A stretch of DNA of 64,000 bases from Pterois miles (GCA_947000775.1 CAMQGK010000001.1:485001-549000); one strand, 5' to 3'. Positions 33,855 to 48,800 are shown, numbered from the stretch's first letter. Program-made: numbers and translations. Notes: generated by a model not told the origin, from the letters alone.

Positions 33855-36800
33855 TGAATTGAACGTGGACAGCCTCATCTCTCGGCTCCTGGAAGGTGAA
33901 CTATTTCAATACAGCCTCTGATGTTACACACCGTCGCCTGTTTCTGCTCGTTGCGCCTGGTCTGTGTCGTGTTCCGTAGCTACCGCGGTCGCCTCACAAA
34001 AACGCAGTAAACATGTTAGCTTGTTAGGCTAACGCCAGTCAATCGTAACGGTGTATCCCCGGCTAGCTCTGGCTAACGTCTCTGTTAGCTGGCCGTGTTT
34101 ATAAACACTGTCAGCGGTGAACGCCTACATTTCTCAGTTTTCGCAGTAATTGCTACGTTAGTCTTGGCGAGTAATTTTACTGTGTCGTGGCATTTATTTT
34201 AGCGTGTAGTTAAACTTTCTGCTTGTTATTTTTTTAGCTGTGTTCCGGCTCATTTATTTTATCCAAATTATGGACGGCTGATACGTATCGAGAAGGAAGG
34301 GCTGGGACGTTTGTCCTGCTCGGTATGACATTAAAATATAACCCAGAATCATCTGTCATAACTCTAACGGTTGTGATTGTTGCCTACGTTACTATCAAGC
34401 TAGTTAATATTTGATATTTAAAGGCATGAGCACGTTTTTCATCAGCGCCCCTGCCCTTGAGTTTTGCTCCATATCCGCGGTGCTGTAAGTTGTCGCTGCT
34501 CTATTTCTATTAAAGGGATTTTTTGACAGATTGGTCAAAGCTATTAAAAAAGCATACATTAAAAATGAAAATACTAATGTATGAATAACCCTTTCATGTG
34601 GCATTGGATGCCCTTATGACTACATCCTAGGCTAATTTGAATTGTGAGATAGTAATTTTAACTTGTAACTAACTGGGTTTGTTTTTAGTGTGCATGTTGC
34701 TGGGATTCAGTGTTGTAATGCAAACACGTTCCCTTTAATTCTGGTAGTATTGTACAGGTGAGTTAAAAAAAAAACACGCACAAATTGACATTGCAAAATC
34801 AGGAGAGAAACAAGAATATCCACAAAAATGTCCTTATCTACAGTTTAAACTATCATCTCGTGTTCACAATCTGTTTATTGCTTTCATACTTGGTAAACAA
34901 ACAGAAGTGTGTTGGTGTTTGAGGAGCAGGTTTTGGCAAGGATGTGCCAAAATCCTTTTGTGTTGGCCGTCCACCTGCTCTAAAGAAAGCGGGGAGTTTT
35001 CTGTTCCCTTGTGATATATCCTTTGAGTCAGACCAGACCACTAAGGCAAATTCAGCTGTCCTTGGCATACTTTCCACCAGTATATCTGAGACTCTGTTGG
35101 AGGGATGAGACACCAGCATGCCAGCACTGAAATGCTAAGATTTGTTATTTATAGTAACTGCTGGAAAATGCCATCACACTGCAGCTGCTTTGTGTTTCGT
35201 GCAGTTTCATTTTTATGTTAACATTGCCACCAAATGGTGAAATTAATTAAAAACAAATGATATTATTGTTTCACAGCCTGTAATCAGCTTCATGTTTGTT
35301 TTCCACTCGTGAAGCATTTTTTTTTCCTCAGCTGGAAAGCTTGTTGATCCTTCACACACTGTGTTTTCCTTGTTTCCCAGCTTGGACTGCAGTGACTTGT
35401 TGATTGCTCATATTTTGAATATGAGTTGGCATCTTTCATAAGTGGTCAGATCTTGTTGGTGCAAGATGGCTCTTAAAACAAGTGACTACACATGACTAAT
35501 TGGATGTTGTTGTTTCATAGACTTATGATGATAAAAAAAAAAAAACAAACAAGAAAATGTCCATTACAAATTGGCATCTATTTTGATTGTTTGGAGGACA
35601 TTTGTACAGGTGAAATACTCTCTTCTTTGCTTCTTTGTGACTATGACGGGGTGGTGATTTTGTTTACTAAACTAGTCTTTATCAGTCTAAAATGTATGCT
35701 GAAGGGTTTATTGGTACTAGCCCATGAAATGCACCCCACACCTCAGCAAACATCAAAGCCAGGCTTTCATTAATCCAGGTTTTTATTCTCCCAATATCCA
35801 GCTCTAGGTCTGAGTGTCTTTTTCAAGTGAGGCAGTACTCTATTTGCTGTACATGATTGCCTACAATAGTCTTTTTTTCATGGATTTAGCCTAGGCTATA
35901 TGTAACAAAACCAGTTTTGATCCCTAACACATGCTCATATTTTTGTTGATATTAATTTCCAATGGTCAACGCAGTTATCATAACAAAATGGTAAAAATTC
36001 CCTGGTGCTTAGCCCCAAAACCAGATAATTTGAAAGGTCTTGAGCCCTTTCCCAACATCACATAATAGATTTCTTCATGTTTTGCCGAGTATAGGCGAGA
36101 ATGTTCATTCACTGGAATTAAAACTTGTGAAACACTGTGCCACATTCTCCAGACTTGTGTACGGTTTTGCACACAAACAGCGATTTGGTTTATGATGGTT
36201 GCAAATCCTTGCCATTGCTTCATTTTAGCCGTTCTTAAGAGCGTAATCTCTTTTAAAAGTGCCAGGCTGCAGAAGTGCAAACAGTGAAAGGTTCTGTCTG
36301 TGTTAAAGCCGGGTGGGCTAAGCAGCATCCGAGCTTAACTCGCTCAGCTCTGATGAGGCCTAGCCGTGGAGTGAAGAGCCCTACTTCTGCAATTTCATGC
36401 TTCACACTGTGGCGCATGGGTCTATGAAGCACTGCAGATACTGTAGATGGATGATAAAGGAAACTGATGGTGTGAAATCAATGGTGTAAAGCAACACTTA
36501 TAAGGTTGGTGGAGCCGGCTAGAATAGTTTTTGGCGCTCGGATTCACCATCTGGTAGGATTCATATTCCTCTGGTAGTTCACTCACTTCTCTCAGATTTG
36601 ATTGGATTACATGACTAATGAGACAGTGAGTACAGTGTGTAAGTAGCATGCGTATGCACATGTGTGCATTTATGTATGCACAAAAAAAGCATGCACTTAG
36701 CTTTAGAAATTACTCCCCAGTACATCAGTTACAGGTAATCCATTTTGAGCAGCTCCCTGTTTGATCGTTCAAGGCTAATTTGTCATCCTTTAAGGAAACA

Positions 36801-39800
36801 AATAAGAAAAGTGTTTAAGGAAACCGACTAATGCATCTTGGTTTTACTAGGCTTATCCATTTTACAATGTCTTTCGTGGGTGTCTAGCTTTAAGATGGTT
36901 TGTTATTACATAATTCCTCAGTCATGGATTTGCTCATCTCTTTTTGTTTCCATCGTCAGTGGTTCATCTTAACGCAGTCAGTGTTTGATTTGCTTTTTGT
37001 GATGTCAAACTGCGACTAAAGATGGTTGTAAAAGTGTGTCCAGTTACCAAGCATGTATTAAAAAAAATGACACAACACAATTAGTCACTATTGTGTCACC
37101 ACTATAATAATGATAATAGTAATAACTTTATTTAGTTAGTTTAGTTGAAACAAAGTTATAAAGTGCTTAACAATTAAAACAAATACTATATATAATCCAA
37201 AATGTAAGCTATAAAACAAAATAAAATAATTACAACAAATACCATCAGTTAAGAAAAAGCCATAAAAGAGGATATTATGTTTGCCTGCCTGAGCTCCTCC
37301 GGTCACAGCAGTGATCGGGCTTATAGGGAGTCAGCAGATCACAGATACAGACGGGAGCCTGACCATTCAGGCTTTAAAACAAGCAGTAAACTCTTATAAT
37401 TGATTCTAAAAGGTAACCAGTGAAGGGCAACAAGGATCGGTGTGATGTTTTCACTTCTCTCAGTATGACTCATAAGCCTGGCAGCAGCATTTTGCATAAG
37501 TTAAACTTTGGATGTTTTGCCTGCTGATACCAGAAAAAAGTGTGTTGCAATTGTTTATTTTTTTAACTTATTTATTGTGGGGAGACATTTACATTTCTAA
37601 AATCTTGGGTAAAAATGGCAGCTTCGAGATCATTCTAAAATGTGTCAAAACAGAGGGAACCAGAGAAGAGGTAAATAGTGGATGTTTAAAATTGGAGTGC
37701 CAGTAGACAGCCATTATTAATGGTTAAAATGTCTGGACCAACTGTCTGAACTACTCCTTTTAAAAATCCTAAGATTATAAGTAAACAAAAAGTAAATCAT
37801 AAGCCTATATTTATTTGTATCTCTGCGTTTTACACTGGTCACTTTTTGCATAGCTGTTAGTTCATGTGACGGGGGGATGCAATCTTTCAGATACATTGCA
37901 CCAATTCAAACACAAATATATAAAATGCAGACTTTTTAAACTTTAGTCTCATGCAAGCCACAACGTACCAAAGAAGGAAGCCTTTTTTCTGTATAATCTC
38001 ACTTTTCATATCTCTGATTATTTCAACTGCTGACTGTAGCCAACGTTTGCAGTTCTCACTTCTCTTTTCATCGTTGTGAGATAAATCTGCTCCCAGAGCT
38101 GTGGCAGAACGCCAGAAGGTAGGCTTAAGCGAACAGTGCAACTACACAGCCAATAAACCCACACCAGTGCTGAAGATGCAAGCTGTTCTCATAGTCTAAG
38201 TAGTGGGTTTCTTAAGTATGGCTGAGACTTAGCAGCTATGAGATACAGAGCCATTACGCCCACAGCTCATCAGATTTTAAGATCGCCTTGTGATTCTCCT
38301 CTAAGTGTGTTTTTCCCCGTAGGTGAAAAATTATTGTATCATGGCCTCGTTCTGATGTAGTTTGTGGTGTTGGCTGGTGCTGCAATTGATAACACTGATG
38401 GTGTCTCTTCTCCTCTGTCCAGTACGGGGATGTCGCCCGGGGAAGATAGTCCAGATGACCGAGGCAGAGGTGCGGGGCCTCTGCATCAAATCCAGGGAGA
38501 TCTTCCTCAGTCAGCCCATTCTGCTGGAGCTTGAGGCGCCCCTGAAGATCTGTGGTCAGTGTTTTACATTTCTGGACTTATTGTAGGCTGTTTCCTCACA
38601 AGCTTGTGTTTAGTTTTTACTCTCTCATAACCCTCTGCACTGTATAACATACTCTACTGTGACATTTCCTCTAAAAGGTTTAAAAGTTTACTCATGTAAC
38701 CAGGTCGAATAACACTGGCTGAGCCCAGCCGGGGTCACATAAAGTCACTGTTACTCTCTCAGCTTTTGCTATGTTATAGGATACATACAGTACAGGAGAA
38801 TATGGACAGATTGACTAGTATGAACTCCCTGTCAACAGTTGGAATATTACCACTATCACTAGCTCTGGTTGGCTCCGGCACATCTCTGCACACTCCCACA
38901 TGCTTTATCTTTTCCCTCCAGTGTAGCACTGCAACAGCAAACAACTCAGAACTGTCTAATATATGTGCCAGTCCTTGAAAATACAGTACACAGGCTCACA
39001 TATAAGCTCAAGCCTACACATAGCTAATTTGTGTCTGTTTCCTCCCACACACTTTGAGATTGTTGTTATGTAGGCTTAATACAATGTCAACCTCAGATAG
39101 CAGCATTTGTATTTCAAGTGATGAATGTGATAATGGGAAGCAGTAATTTGATGAAATCCAATTGATGTTGTTTCTCGTCAAATTGCCCATGGTCTGCATC
39201 ACAATAACTGACTTTTTAAACATGGTTCCTGCGGGGTCTTAAATAAATTAAGTCTAAACTACAATGACCTGAATTTAAGGCCACAAAATGTCAGAAAATC
39301 TCATGTAATGTCTAAAATCCAATTTTGGCTGGTCTTAAAAATTCATTAATGTTACTTTCGTTTCAACACTGCACAAAGAAATGCAGTATCTTGCTTTTAA
39401 AGGCTTTGTTTTTTGTTTTTTTTTTTAGCGCGCTGCATCAAAATTATGAAGCCTAACCAAAAGGGAATAGCTGCGTTCCCCAGACCCATGACACGTACAG
39501 TCAAGGGGAGTTGTGTGCTCATTATTGGAGAAACCTTGTGGAAAGTGAAACACTGAGTAACAACACTGATGTTTCTTTCGTCAGAGTGCTATCCATCCAT
39601 CTATCTGCAACGGCTTATCTCATTAGGGGTTGCAGAGGGCTTGAGCCGATCCCAGCCGGTATTGGGCGAAAGCGAAGTACACCCTGGACAGGTCGGCAGT
39701 CCATCACGCTCACATTCACACCTACGGGCAATTTAGAGTTAACAATTAACCTAATCTTCATCTCTTTGGACTGTGGGAAGAGGCTGGAGAACCTGGAGAA

Positions 39801-42800
39801 AACCCACGCTAACACGGGGAGAACTTGCAAGCTCCACACAGAAGGGCCCCAAGCCGGGCCCTAAAACCGGGTAAAAAATGAGTAAATGCAAGTTCAGTTA
39901 CCTATGTGAACAGTGAATTTAGTGTGTGGTTGAAGCCGGGGCCTGGAAACATAATTGAGGCCCGCTGCACCCTCTGCAAGAAAACTTTGAAACTTGGAAC
40001 ATTGGGCATTATGTCTTATGTCATTATGTAAGTCGCATGCCAAGTCAGGAAAACATAAATTGTTGTAAAAAAACAGCAGCAAACGCCTCCAATCAGCCAG
40101 TATTGTTCCACGTCGGGATGTAGAGCATCAACTCTAATCGACCAGACAGCATTTGGAGCTCCACCTACACTAAAAGCTGAGGTGCTCTGGACTCATGTAG
40201 TCACATAGCAGCAATGACGATACTGATGCTCCAGTTTTCTTACACATCCTTAGTACTTTCTTGCCAGTATGGACATGACGGTCATAAATGCATTCATAGT
40301 GGTCTTAAAAAGGTCTTTAAATGTCTTAAATTTGACTAGTTGAAACCTTCAGATACCCTGTTAAAGCGCCTTCATTCACATAGACCTAACCCTGGCACAT
40401 GACTCTAAAATATGCATGAGATCAAGGTGGTGTTATTTGTCACTGTGTGGGGTTTCTTTGTCTCTCCTTTACTTTCTTTGTTTTGCTGCTCAACCCCTAT
40501 CCTCAGAGTTGCCTTTAACCCACAGCGGCTGTGACGACAGGCTTTCAGAGCACCAGCGCTGAATAAAAAGACCGAACCGTGAACGTCTTTAATTATTCAC
40601 TAGGGCCACATGGATCAGGTTGTGCTCTTACTCTCTCCCTCACTTGTTAACCACCGGCATACTTTTGCCCAGGCTGGCAGCTTTGACACTGTTTGGCATT
40701 TATAGCTACAGAATATTATAAGATATGATTTTTTTTTTAAATAGAGGTTTGTTGACAGTGGTGTTTCTTGTGCAGTGATATGGATGATGATAATCAAACC
40801 GGCTTTGTGAGGATGTGTTGAATCAACTGAAGAAAAACCACAAGCATGCACGCTATGTTAATACTGTTTCTGTGTAGGTTTGCATTCTGTTGTAGCATTT
40901 TTCATACATTTTCAAGCTCTGGGCGCAGTGTGCTATGTCTGAGTTGAACCTTTATTATTATTGTTTTTTGACCAGAAGTACTAACTGAAAAGCAGCACAA
41001 ACAGTTCACAGACTGAAGTGAATGAGGTGAAAACATCTTAGAATACACTACAACATTTTTGAATGACATGGCATGACCGGCTGGGACCCCGGGAAAGACC
41101 CAGGACTAGGTAGAGAGATTATATCCCACACTGGCCTGGGAACGCCTCGGGATCCCCCAGTCAGAGCTGTTTAATGTGGCCCGGGAAAGGGAAGTTTGGG
41201 GTTCCCTGCTGGAGCTGTTGCCCCCACGACCCGACCTCGGATAAGCATTTGAAGATGAAGGACTGAATGAATGTGTATAATGAGGTTATACAGTATGTAT
41301 TAATGAGAACATTAGTTTTTCAAAAAACACTTGAAATATAATACTGACACTGTTTTTATTAACGTTTGCCTATTTTGTTTTGTGTGTAAAGTGGATCCTT
41401 TGTTATTAAGATATTCTAATGCAAGTGTCATGGCATCTAGACATAGTATATTACAGTTATGGACCATCAGCCTGTCTGCTGAGTGTTTATTTGTTGTTTT
41501 AATCTTGAAATGTGCTCTGAGCAGCAGCAGTAGTGTTGTTATTCACTGTTCCTCCTCCCACTGGTGGTGATGTGTTTCTATGTGGGTGCTGTAGTACCTG
41601 CTGCTATTCTGTCTCTTTGTAGTGGGCTTAGCACAAGATACTGTTATCATATAAACTAGAAAACCTAAGGAATCCATTTGGTACCAACTGTCATACTAGC
41701 GCAAGGTTGGGTAATTATTTTTAATGGGGGGCCACATGAGAAACTCAGATTGTTGCTGAGGGCCAAACAAATACTGTCAGATGTAACCTCTATTTATCAC
41801 TATAGGAAACTTATTGGGGCGGCAGTAGCTCAGTAGCTCAGTCTGTAGGGAGTTGGCTTGGGAACCGGAGGGTCACCGGTTCAAGTCCCACCATGGACCA
41901 AGAACTGAGTGTGAACTGGTAGCTGGAGAGGTGCCAGTTTACCTCTTGGGCACTGCCGAGGTGCCCCTGAGCAAGGCACCAAACCCCCAACTGCTCGGGG
42001 CGCTTGTCAGGAGCAGCACCATCACTCTGACATCTCTCCATTGACGCATGTTTGTGCATGTGTGTGTTCGGGTCTGCATGTACCGTGTATAAGTTAACAA
42101 CAGAGTGAAAAAAATGAATTTCCCCTTGTGGGACTAATAAAGGACTATCTTCTTCTTCTTCTTCTTATTGTTCAGCATTTATTATACTGAAAATCACTCC
42201 AAACAGCATATTATGAAGAAAATTACATTATATACAGGACTGACTAAATTGGGTAATAATGTTTCCATTAACAAAACTTAACATTTATCTCAACATAAAC
42301 ACTTACATTTAACATTTAACTTAACATTAACACTTACATTTCCTTCTTTGTTGCATGCAGTTTTGTAAAAAGTCCTTGTTGCTTTTGTATCTTAGCCAGC
42401 AGCCCCTCGGCTGTCCTCTCCTGCTCATCCCCAGAAAGGTGTCTGTATTTCTCTGCCACTTTTGTTGCAAAGTGAGGGTTTAAGTTGTATTCTTTGAATA
42501 CAGCCACGTTTGTTGCAAACTAGCTTTACCGCCAACCTCCGCCAAAAAATATTTAGCAGTCCATTACTTATTTTAGATGTGCTACCTCAGCAGGTGACGA
42601 TACTTCAAACATCAGTCATGTCAAGACGCACACTATGAGGAAGCATGTCACAAAAAACGCCAAATAACGGTCCAAAGTTACATTAAATTTTTGCGGGGAA
42701 AAACTGGCTTTGCCATTTTCAGAGGGGATACCTTGATCTCTGACCTTAAGATATGTGGATGAATATGGGTTCTGTGGGTACCCGTGAGACTCCCTGTTAC

Positions 42801-45800
42801 AGATGAGTCCACTTTCTGATAATCACTTGCAGTTTTGGGCAAAAACATTTTTTGCATGCAATACAAAATTTTTGTTTTCAGCTCTTCTAAACTGGTGTAT
42901 TTGGATATTTCTGCATACCTTAACAGTCTTGGATTTACATAAATTGGGTATCTCTGTGAAGCTGAGACTCTTGTTTGTCTTCATGTGTGATGATGTTAGT
43001 CCCCATAATAGTCATTTTACATAGTGACTCAGATTTTATGCATATGGTGGTGTGTCTTTATACTGTGACAGTTTTCCTAAAATTAGATCTGAAAAATACA
43101 TCGCCTTGCTCACAGTATTGCAATATATCACGATATATGGAATCATTACCCCGTATCATGATACGTACCCTATTGTTAGAAGAAGAAGAAGAAGAGCAAC
43201 AACAACTACCTTTATTAGTCCCATGAGGGGAAATTCAATTTTTACACTCTGTTTGTTAACTTATACACGGTACGTGCAGACCCGAAACACACACATGCAC
43301 GTGCATCAATGGAGAGATGTCAGAGTGAGGGGGCTGCTCCTGCAGCGCCCCGAGCAGTTGGGGCAGTTGGTGCCTTGCTCAGGGGCACCTCGGCAGTGCC
43401 CAAGAGGTAAACTGGCACCTCTCCAGCTACCAGTTCACACTCAGTTCTTGGTCCATGTCGGGACTTGAACCGGTGACCCTCTGGTTCCCAAGCCAAGTCC
43501 CTACAGACTGAGCTACTGCTGCCCTAGATTTTTCAGTGCATAGGAGCATGTCAGCATGATGTATAACATTGCTGAACAACACATGGGTTGTATAGCCATA
43601 AGATGCACCACTGGGTCCTTTTTCTGTTGTAGGGTTCTATCACCATTGCATTTATTGTGGTGTCCTCCGAGACAAATCATGCTCATTTATAGCACTGACC
43701 TCAGGTCCAGTGCTCCTTTTTTTCCCCAAACTTTCAGCCCTTTGCTCAGCTTTTTAAACCCTAAATCTCTGTGCTGCTATTCTCAGACTGTTTTACCACT
43801 GCAGAGGCAGTGCTGAGTAAATAATTCACTGTCATCCTACAATTTCTTTTTTGGGGGGGGGGGGCTGCCCCGTCGAAAGCCAGTCTCGGTGAAGCTCACA
43901 AATTCACATTTAGTCACGCAGCAACTCTTTTAGTGTGGAGTTGAGGATGGTTAGGATGGTGAAACTAACCTGAGGTCTGGAGGCAGACATTTTCAAACAG
44001 AAAATGGCAGCAGTTGATCCAGGTTTTGAGCCACAGCTCAACTGAAGGCAGCCCTGTTCTTACAAAGTTCACTCACCTCCAGCTGTCTCTGCAGAAATTA
44101 TAGACTATGTTGCCATGTCTCCCCTGTTACCATTTTATCCAAATTTAATTTTCCGAGCAAACAGCAACATACTTGAGTACAAAGCTAATTGTTTATGCCT
44201 CATGTCCGTTTCTGTTTTGGTGCAGGCACAAGCAAGAATTACTGCTCTCTGTGTTGTCCTCTGTATTTACTCCGTTTTCTGTCCAGTATGTGTTGCTTTC
44301 AGCTTGCCAAAAACTAAAAAAAATCATCTGTTTTCGTCTAAGTAATTTTTATGTTGTACTTGCAGTCTTCAGATCTGTTCCCAGCTTTACTTAGTTCAAC
44401 ACAATGCAGACTTATGCTGTTTTGATACTCGTAGATAAAAATACAAAGATGTGACTAATTTTGCTATTGTGGTACACTTAAAATACATAATAAAATATTG
44501 CAGAAGGAATGTAGAAATCATATAGCTTTAAAACTGACACGTCTGACACATGGATCCCTACTTTTCACCTCCCACCGTATTTTCACTGTCTCATAAGAAG
44601 CTAAAACTCAACATAGGGACTGAAAACAGCAACTGAAGTCGTAGTTATGAGATTTTAAAAGCTTTCCTGATTTCATACTGGCAGCTTGTGACTGCGCTGC
44701 TGGATCTCAGCCTTAATACTTAAAGACTTGCTTCATTGAAGTTTTGATATTCTATTATTGATGTGAAAGATTGTGAAGTTGTTGAACATTACCAGTACTT
44801 GCATCAAAACTCTAGATGGCAAGCTGGGGCTGCGTGTCCGGGGCGAAGGAAATGATTGATGGTGAGACACAAACCAGCTGGCTAAGCACAACATGAGTGC
44901 TGAGTAGAAGACAGAGCTAGACTTCAAACACTCAGAACTGTCCCTTTAATCATTCATTTGCACGGGAAAAAAGTGTGCTTTTGCATGCCATCCTAAGACA
45001 CAGGCAAAAAATAAGTACAGGCCTGTTGCCATCTAGGTTAGATGCCAGTCGTGGTTTGGGTTTGGTGCCTAGATCACTGACGGGCACCATGAAATAGAAA
45101 AAAAAAAAACTTGCCAGCCACTCTCATCATATAAAGTTGTAATTTTTGTTGGTCATTTTAATCTCGAGGCCAGACAGCTGCACATCTTAACAAGCCCTAT
45201 TCTTTCATTTTAATTTGTATTTGGTGCCATCTTGTAATAAAGGCATTGCCATGAAAAGAGTGTGGCACATGAATTTGCTTTCCATTTCGGTCACAATATA
45301 GCCTGTTATTATTGTCCTGGTCTTTCTGGTGAGGCTCACTGCTGCACTGCACTCACTGCTGTCATCTCTGTCTGGAGCACTTAGCCCAAATTAGAGCAGC
45401 TCTTGAGTTTGTGCGAGAGGATATAAAAGGAAGCAGGTCTTGACTAGGTGATGTGAAGTGAGGCTCCCCTGCAGAGATCCTGTGCTTTTGGTGAGAGCTG
45501 CGTGAGAGACGAGGTTGAACCTGAATCCTGGGAGAGTTGTTCAAATTAAAATTAGTTTGTGTGGATAATATGTACGTGCGTCCTTTTTGTGATTAACCTG
45601 GATTGTCGGCATTCTCGCCCACGGTAGCTCATTTCTCATGGGCCATGGCATTGATCTGGTGGCAGTTGTAATGACTCATTATGTGTGTGTATACCTGCTG
45701 CAGTAGGCAGAGTCATATATCCCTGCCAACCTTCATGTCTGGCTGTGTTCTGAAAATCAAAATGGATTCAGAGAGATAGGAGAGTATGTGTACCGTCACC

Positions 45801-48800
45801 TCCAATACTATTGGAACAGTGAGGCCAAACACAAACACCTCTTATCTCTTGTCTCATATTCATCTTTTGATGTCAAACCCAAATGTTTTCAGTGTACATC
45901 AAAAATCAAGGAATTGGCCTCGCTGTTCCAGTAGTTTTGGAAGGGACTGTATATACGCGGGGGTGAAAATGTGGTTTGGAGATATAAAATGTTCTGTTAA
46001 GTCCTGTATTGGCTTTGATTTATACATCTTATCCTTTTCTCCACAAATTGAATCACCATTCTTTTTGATAATCTCCTCCCTTTCACTCCACTATCTTTAA
46101 TTCTTCACATTGGTCTCCTCTCTAAGTAGTTCCCCCTTTCTGTACTAAATGTATGCAAAGCAGTCTGTCCTTGTGGCTGCATTTACAGTGAATAGTAGGG
46201 CTGTCAATCTATAAATATTTAATTAATTACTTGCATAATTGTCCATAGATAGTTGTGATTAATCGCAAATTAATCACATTTTTAATCTGTTCAAAATGTA
46301 CCTTAAACATAGATTTGTCAAGTATTTAATACTCTCATCAACATGGGAGTGGACAAATATGCTGCTTCATGCAAATGTATATATTTATTTGTTATTGGAA
46401 ATCAATTAACAACACAAAACAATGACAAATATTCTCCAGAAACCCTCACAGGTGCTGCATTTAGCATAAAAGATATATTCAAATCATAATGTGGCAAACT
46501 CGAGCCAAACAGGCAACAGCTGTCAGTGTGCTGTCTTGACTATCACTTGCCCCAAACTGCATGTGATCATCATGAAGTGGGCATGTCTGTAAAGAGGAGA
46601 CTCGTGGGTACCCATAGAACCTATTTTCATTCACATATCTTGAGGTCAGAGGTCAAGGGACCCCTTTGAAAATGGCCATGCCAGTTTTTCCTCACCAAAC
46701 TATAGCGTAGGTTTGCAGCATTATTTAGCCACTTTTTTTGGTTATTACCAATGGATATTCATATACCAGTATTTTAACTGTAGCTTTAAAACTGAGCCCA
46801 CTACAACCTAAAAATGTCAAGTTGCATTAATGTGTTAAAGAAATTAGTGCCGTTACAACTAAGTTGCTTTAACAGCTTATTATCACGCTAACTTTGACAT
46901 CCCTAGTCAATAGTCTAACTTGCATCTCTCCCCCTCTTTTAGGTGATATCCATGGGCAATACACAGATCTACTGAGGCTGTTTGAGTACGGTGGTTTCCC
47001 TCCAGAGGCTAACTACCTTTTCCTGGGTGACTACGTGGACAGAGGGAAACAGTCCCTGGAAACCATCTGCCTCCTGTTGGCCTACAAGATCAAATACCCA
47101 GAGAACTTTTTCCTGCTCAGGGGCAACCACGAGTGTGCTTCCATCAACCGTATCTATGGTTTCTACGATGAGTGTGAGTTGAAGTAAAATCCCCCTGCAC
47201 ATACACAAACAGCCCTGCAGCACATAATAGTTTGGTTTTAATACTGTTTATTTGTCCCACCAGGCAAGCGCAGGTTCAACATTAAGTTGTGGAAGACCTT
47301 CACTGACTGCTTTAACTGCCTCCCCATTGCTGCTATCATTGATGAGAAGATCTTCTGCTGCCATGGAGGTAAGACAACTGTTGGTACATATTTCCACCCC
47401 TCGTCCCAAATGTGTACCTAGACTTTTTAATGCCATGGTTGGAAATGTAATCATAGTAGTAACTCCAAACAAAAGTAGCCTCTTTTGTTTTCTATTTTAG
47501 GGCTATCGCCTGATTTGCAATCGATGGAGCAGATTCGCAGGATCATGAGGCCAACAGATGTGCCTGATACAGGTACTGTATGTGTCTGCACATGCTAATA
47601 GGAATAGTTCAGGTGTTTTGAAATGGGGTTCTGTGAGGTACTATACATAATCAGTGTATTACCTACAGTAGATGGCAGTCGGCACAGCCCCAGTTTGGAG
47701 AAGCAGAGAGGAGTTACAGCACAGAAGCAAAGCAATGTACTGCTGTGAATAGGGCCGACGGTAAAACATTTTTTGTGACCGTAAAAGAAAGGCTCATCTA
47801 AAAAAAATGAATATCAGTGAAACTGTTATCTAAGCTCTCGCCAAACAAACCAGACTTGATTGAAAAGTAACATTCATTTTACCTTGCAGATCACAGGAGT
47901 TGCTGGTCTACCGCTGCCTCAATTTGTTAGTTTGTTTGTGTTGGTTGGATTTCACCAGTCACACAAACAAACCAGCCGATCGAGACAGCAGTAGCAACCC
48001 CCATTTTCTGTGAGGTAAAATTACTGTTTTTTTCAATGGAGTCTTGTAGTTTTGATGAGAGCATAGATGGACACAACGACTTCAGTTCCCTGTTGGAAAG
48101 GGTTGTCTGTCAAGGTAAAGTGGTGATAATCTAATTTTTTTAGGTGAGCCTTTATTTTAGGTGGCTACAATATGTTCTGCTGCTTGACCCGCCCACAGCA
48201 GTACATTACTTTGCTCCTGTGTGATAAGCCCTATCATTTGCCGTAGGTAATACACTAACTATGGATAAGACCCTCATACAACCCCACTTAAAAACATCCA
48301 AACTATCCCTTTAATTGCATTCTCACATTTAGTACTGAAAGTGTTCACTTCCGTTGGATTTTCTTCCTGGAATTTTTTCCTGATTGAATGCGTATTTCAT
48401 CAATAGATCATCTCAGCAAAGTCGGCTGAATCTTTAGCACATTCTTCCCTCCTCCCTTCTTTTTTTGTTTTTGATCTCCATCCGTCCTCTACGTGTTTTT
48501 TTCAGGCCTGCTGTGCGACCTTTTGTGGTCAGACCCAGATAAGGATGTACAAGGTTGGGGAGAGAACGACCGCGGGGTCTCCTTCACCTTCGGAGCAGAT
48601 GTGGTCAGCAAGTTCCTGAACCGCCACGACCTGGACCTCATCTGCAGAGCCCACCAGGTAATTATGAGGGGAATGAAGGCCTGGATGTGGACTGCGTCAA
48701 TGCAGGAAGTGCATGACAAGCATATTGTTTTTTTTTTTTTTTCTTTTTCTTAGAGACTTAAAATTGGTTGACCATGCACTTTAATGATAGCTGATGTCCA

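Larger units (their letters stand above)
38555..46942 (+). other. ppp1cb: ppp1cb intron 2 (transposon-rich)
   Basis: This 8.4-kb intron holds, in order, a dispersed repeat nested in a hAT/BED-type remnant, an RTE-like LINE end, SINE copies C and D, a fragment and a full copy of a hAT-like element, and a small Tc1-type element. A G-run of 12 lies at 43853-43864. No host gene is recognisable in it. Confidence 0.8.

Noticed and set aside
41816..41900. Possible tRNA gene
   Set aside because: The A-box and B-box are present, but the sequence continues into a 350-bp body and LINE-type tail shared with three other copies, so it is a SINE head.
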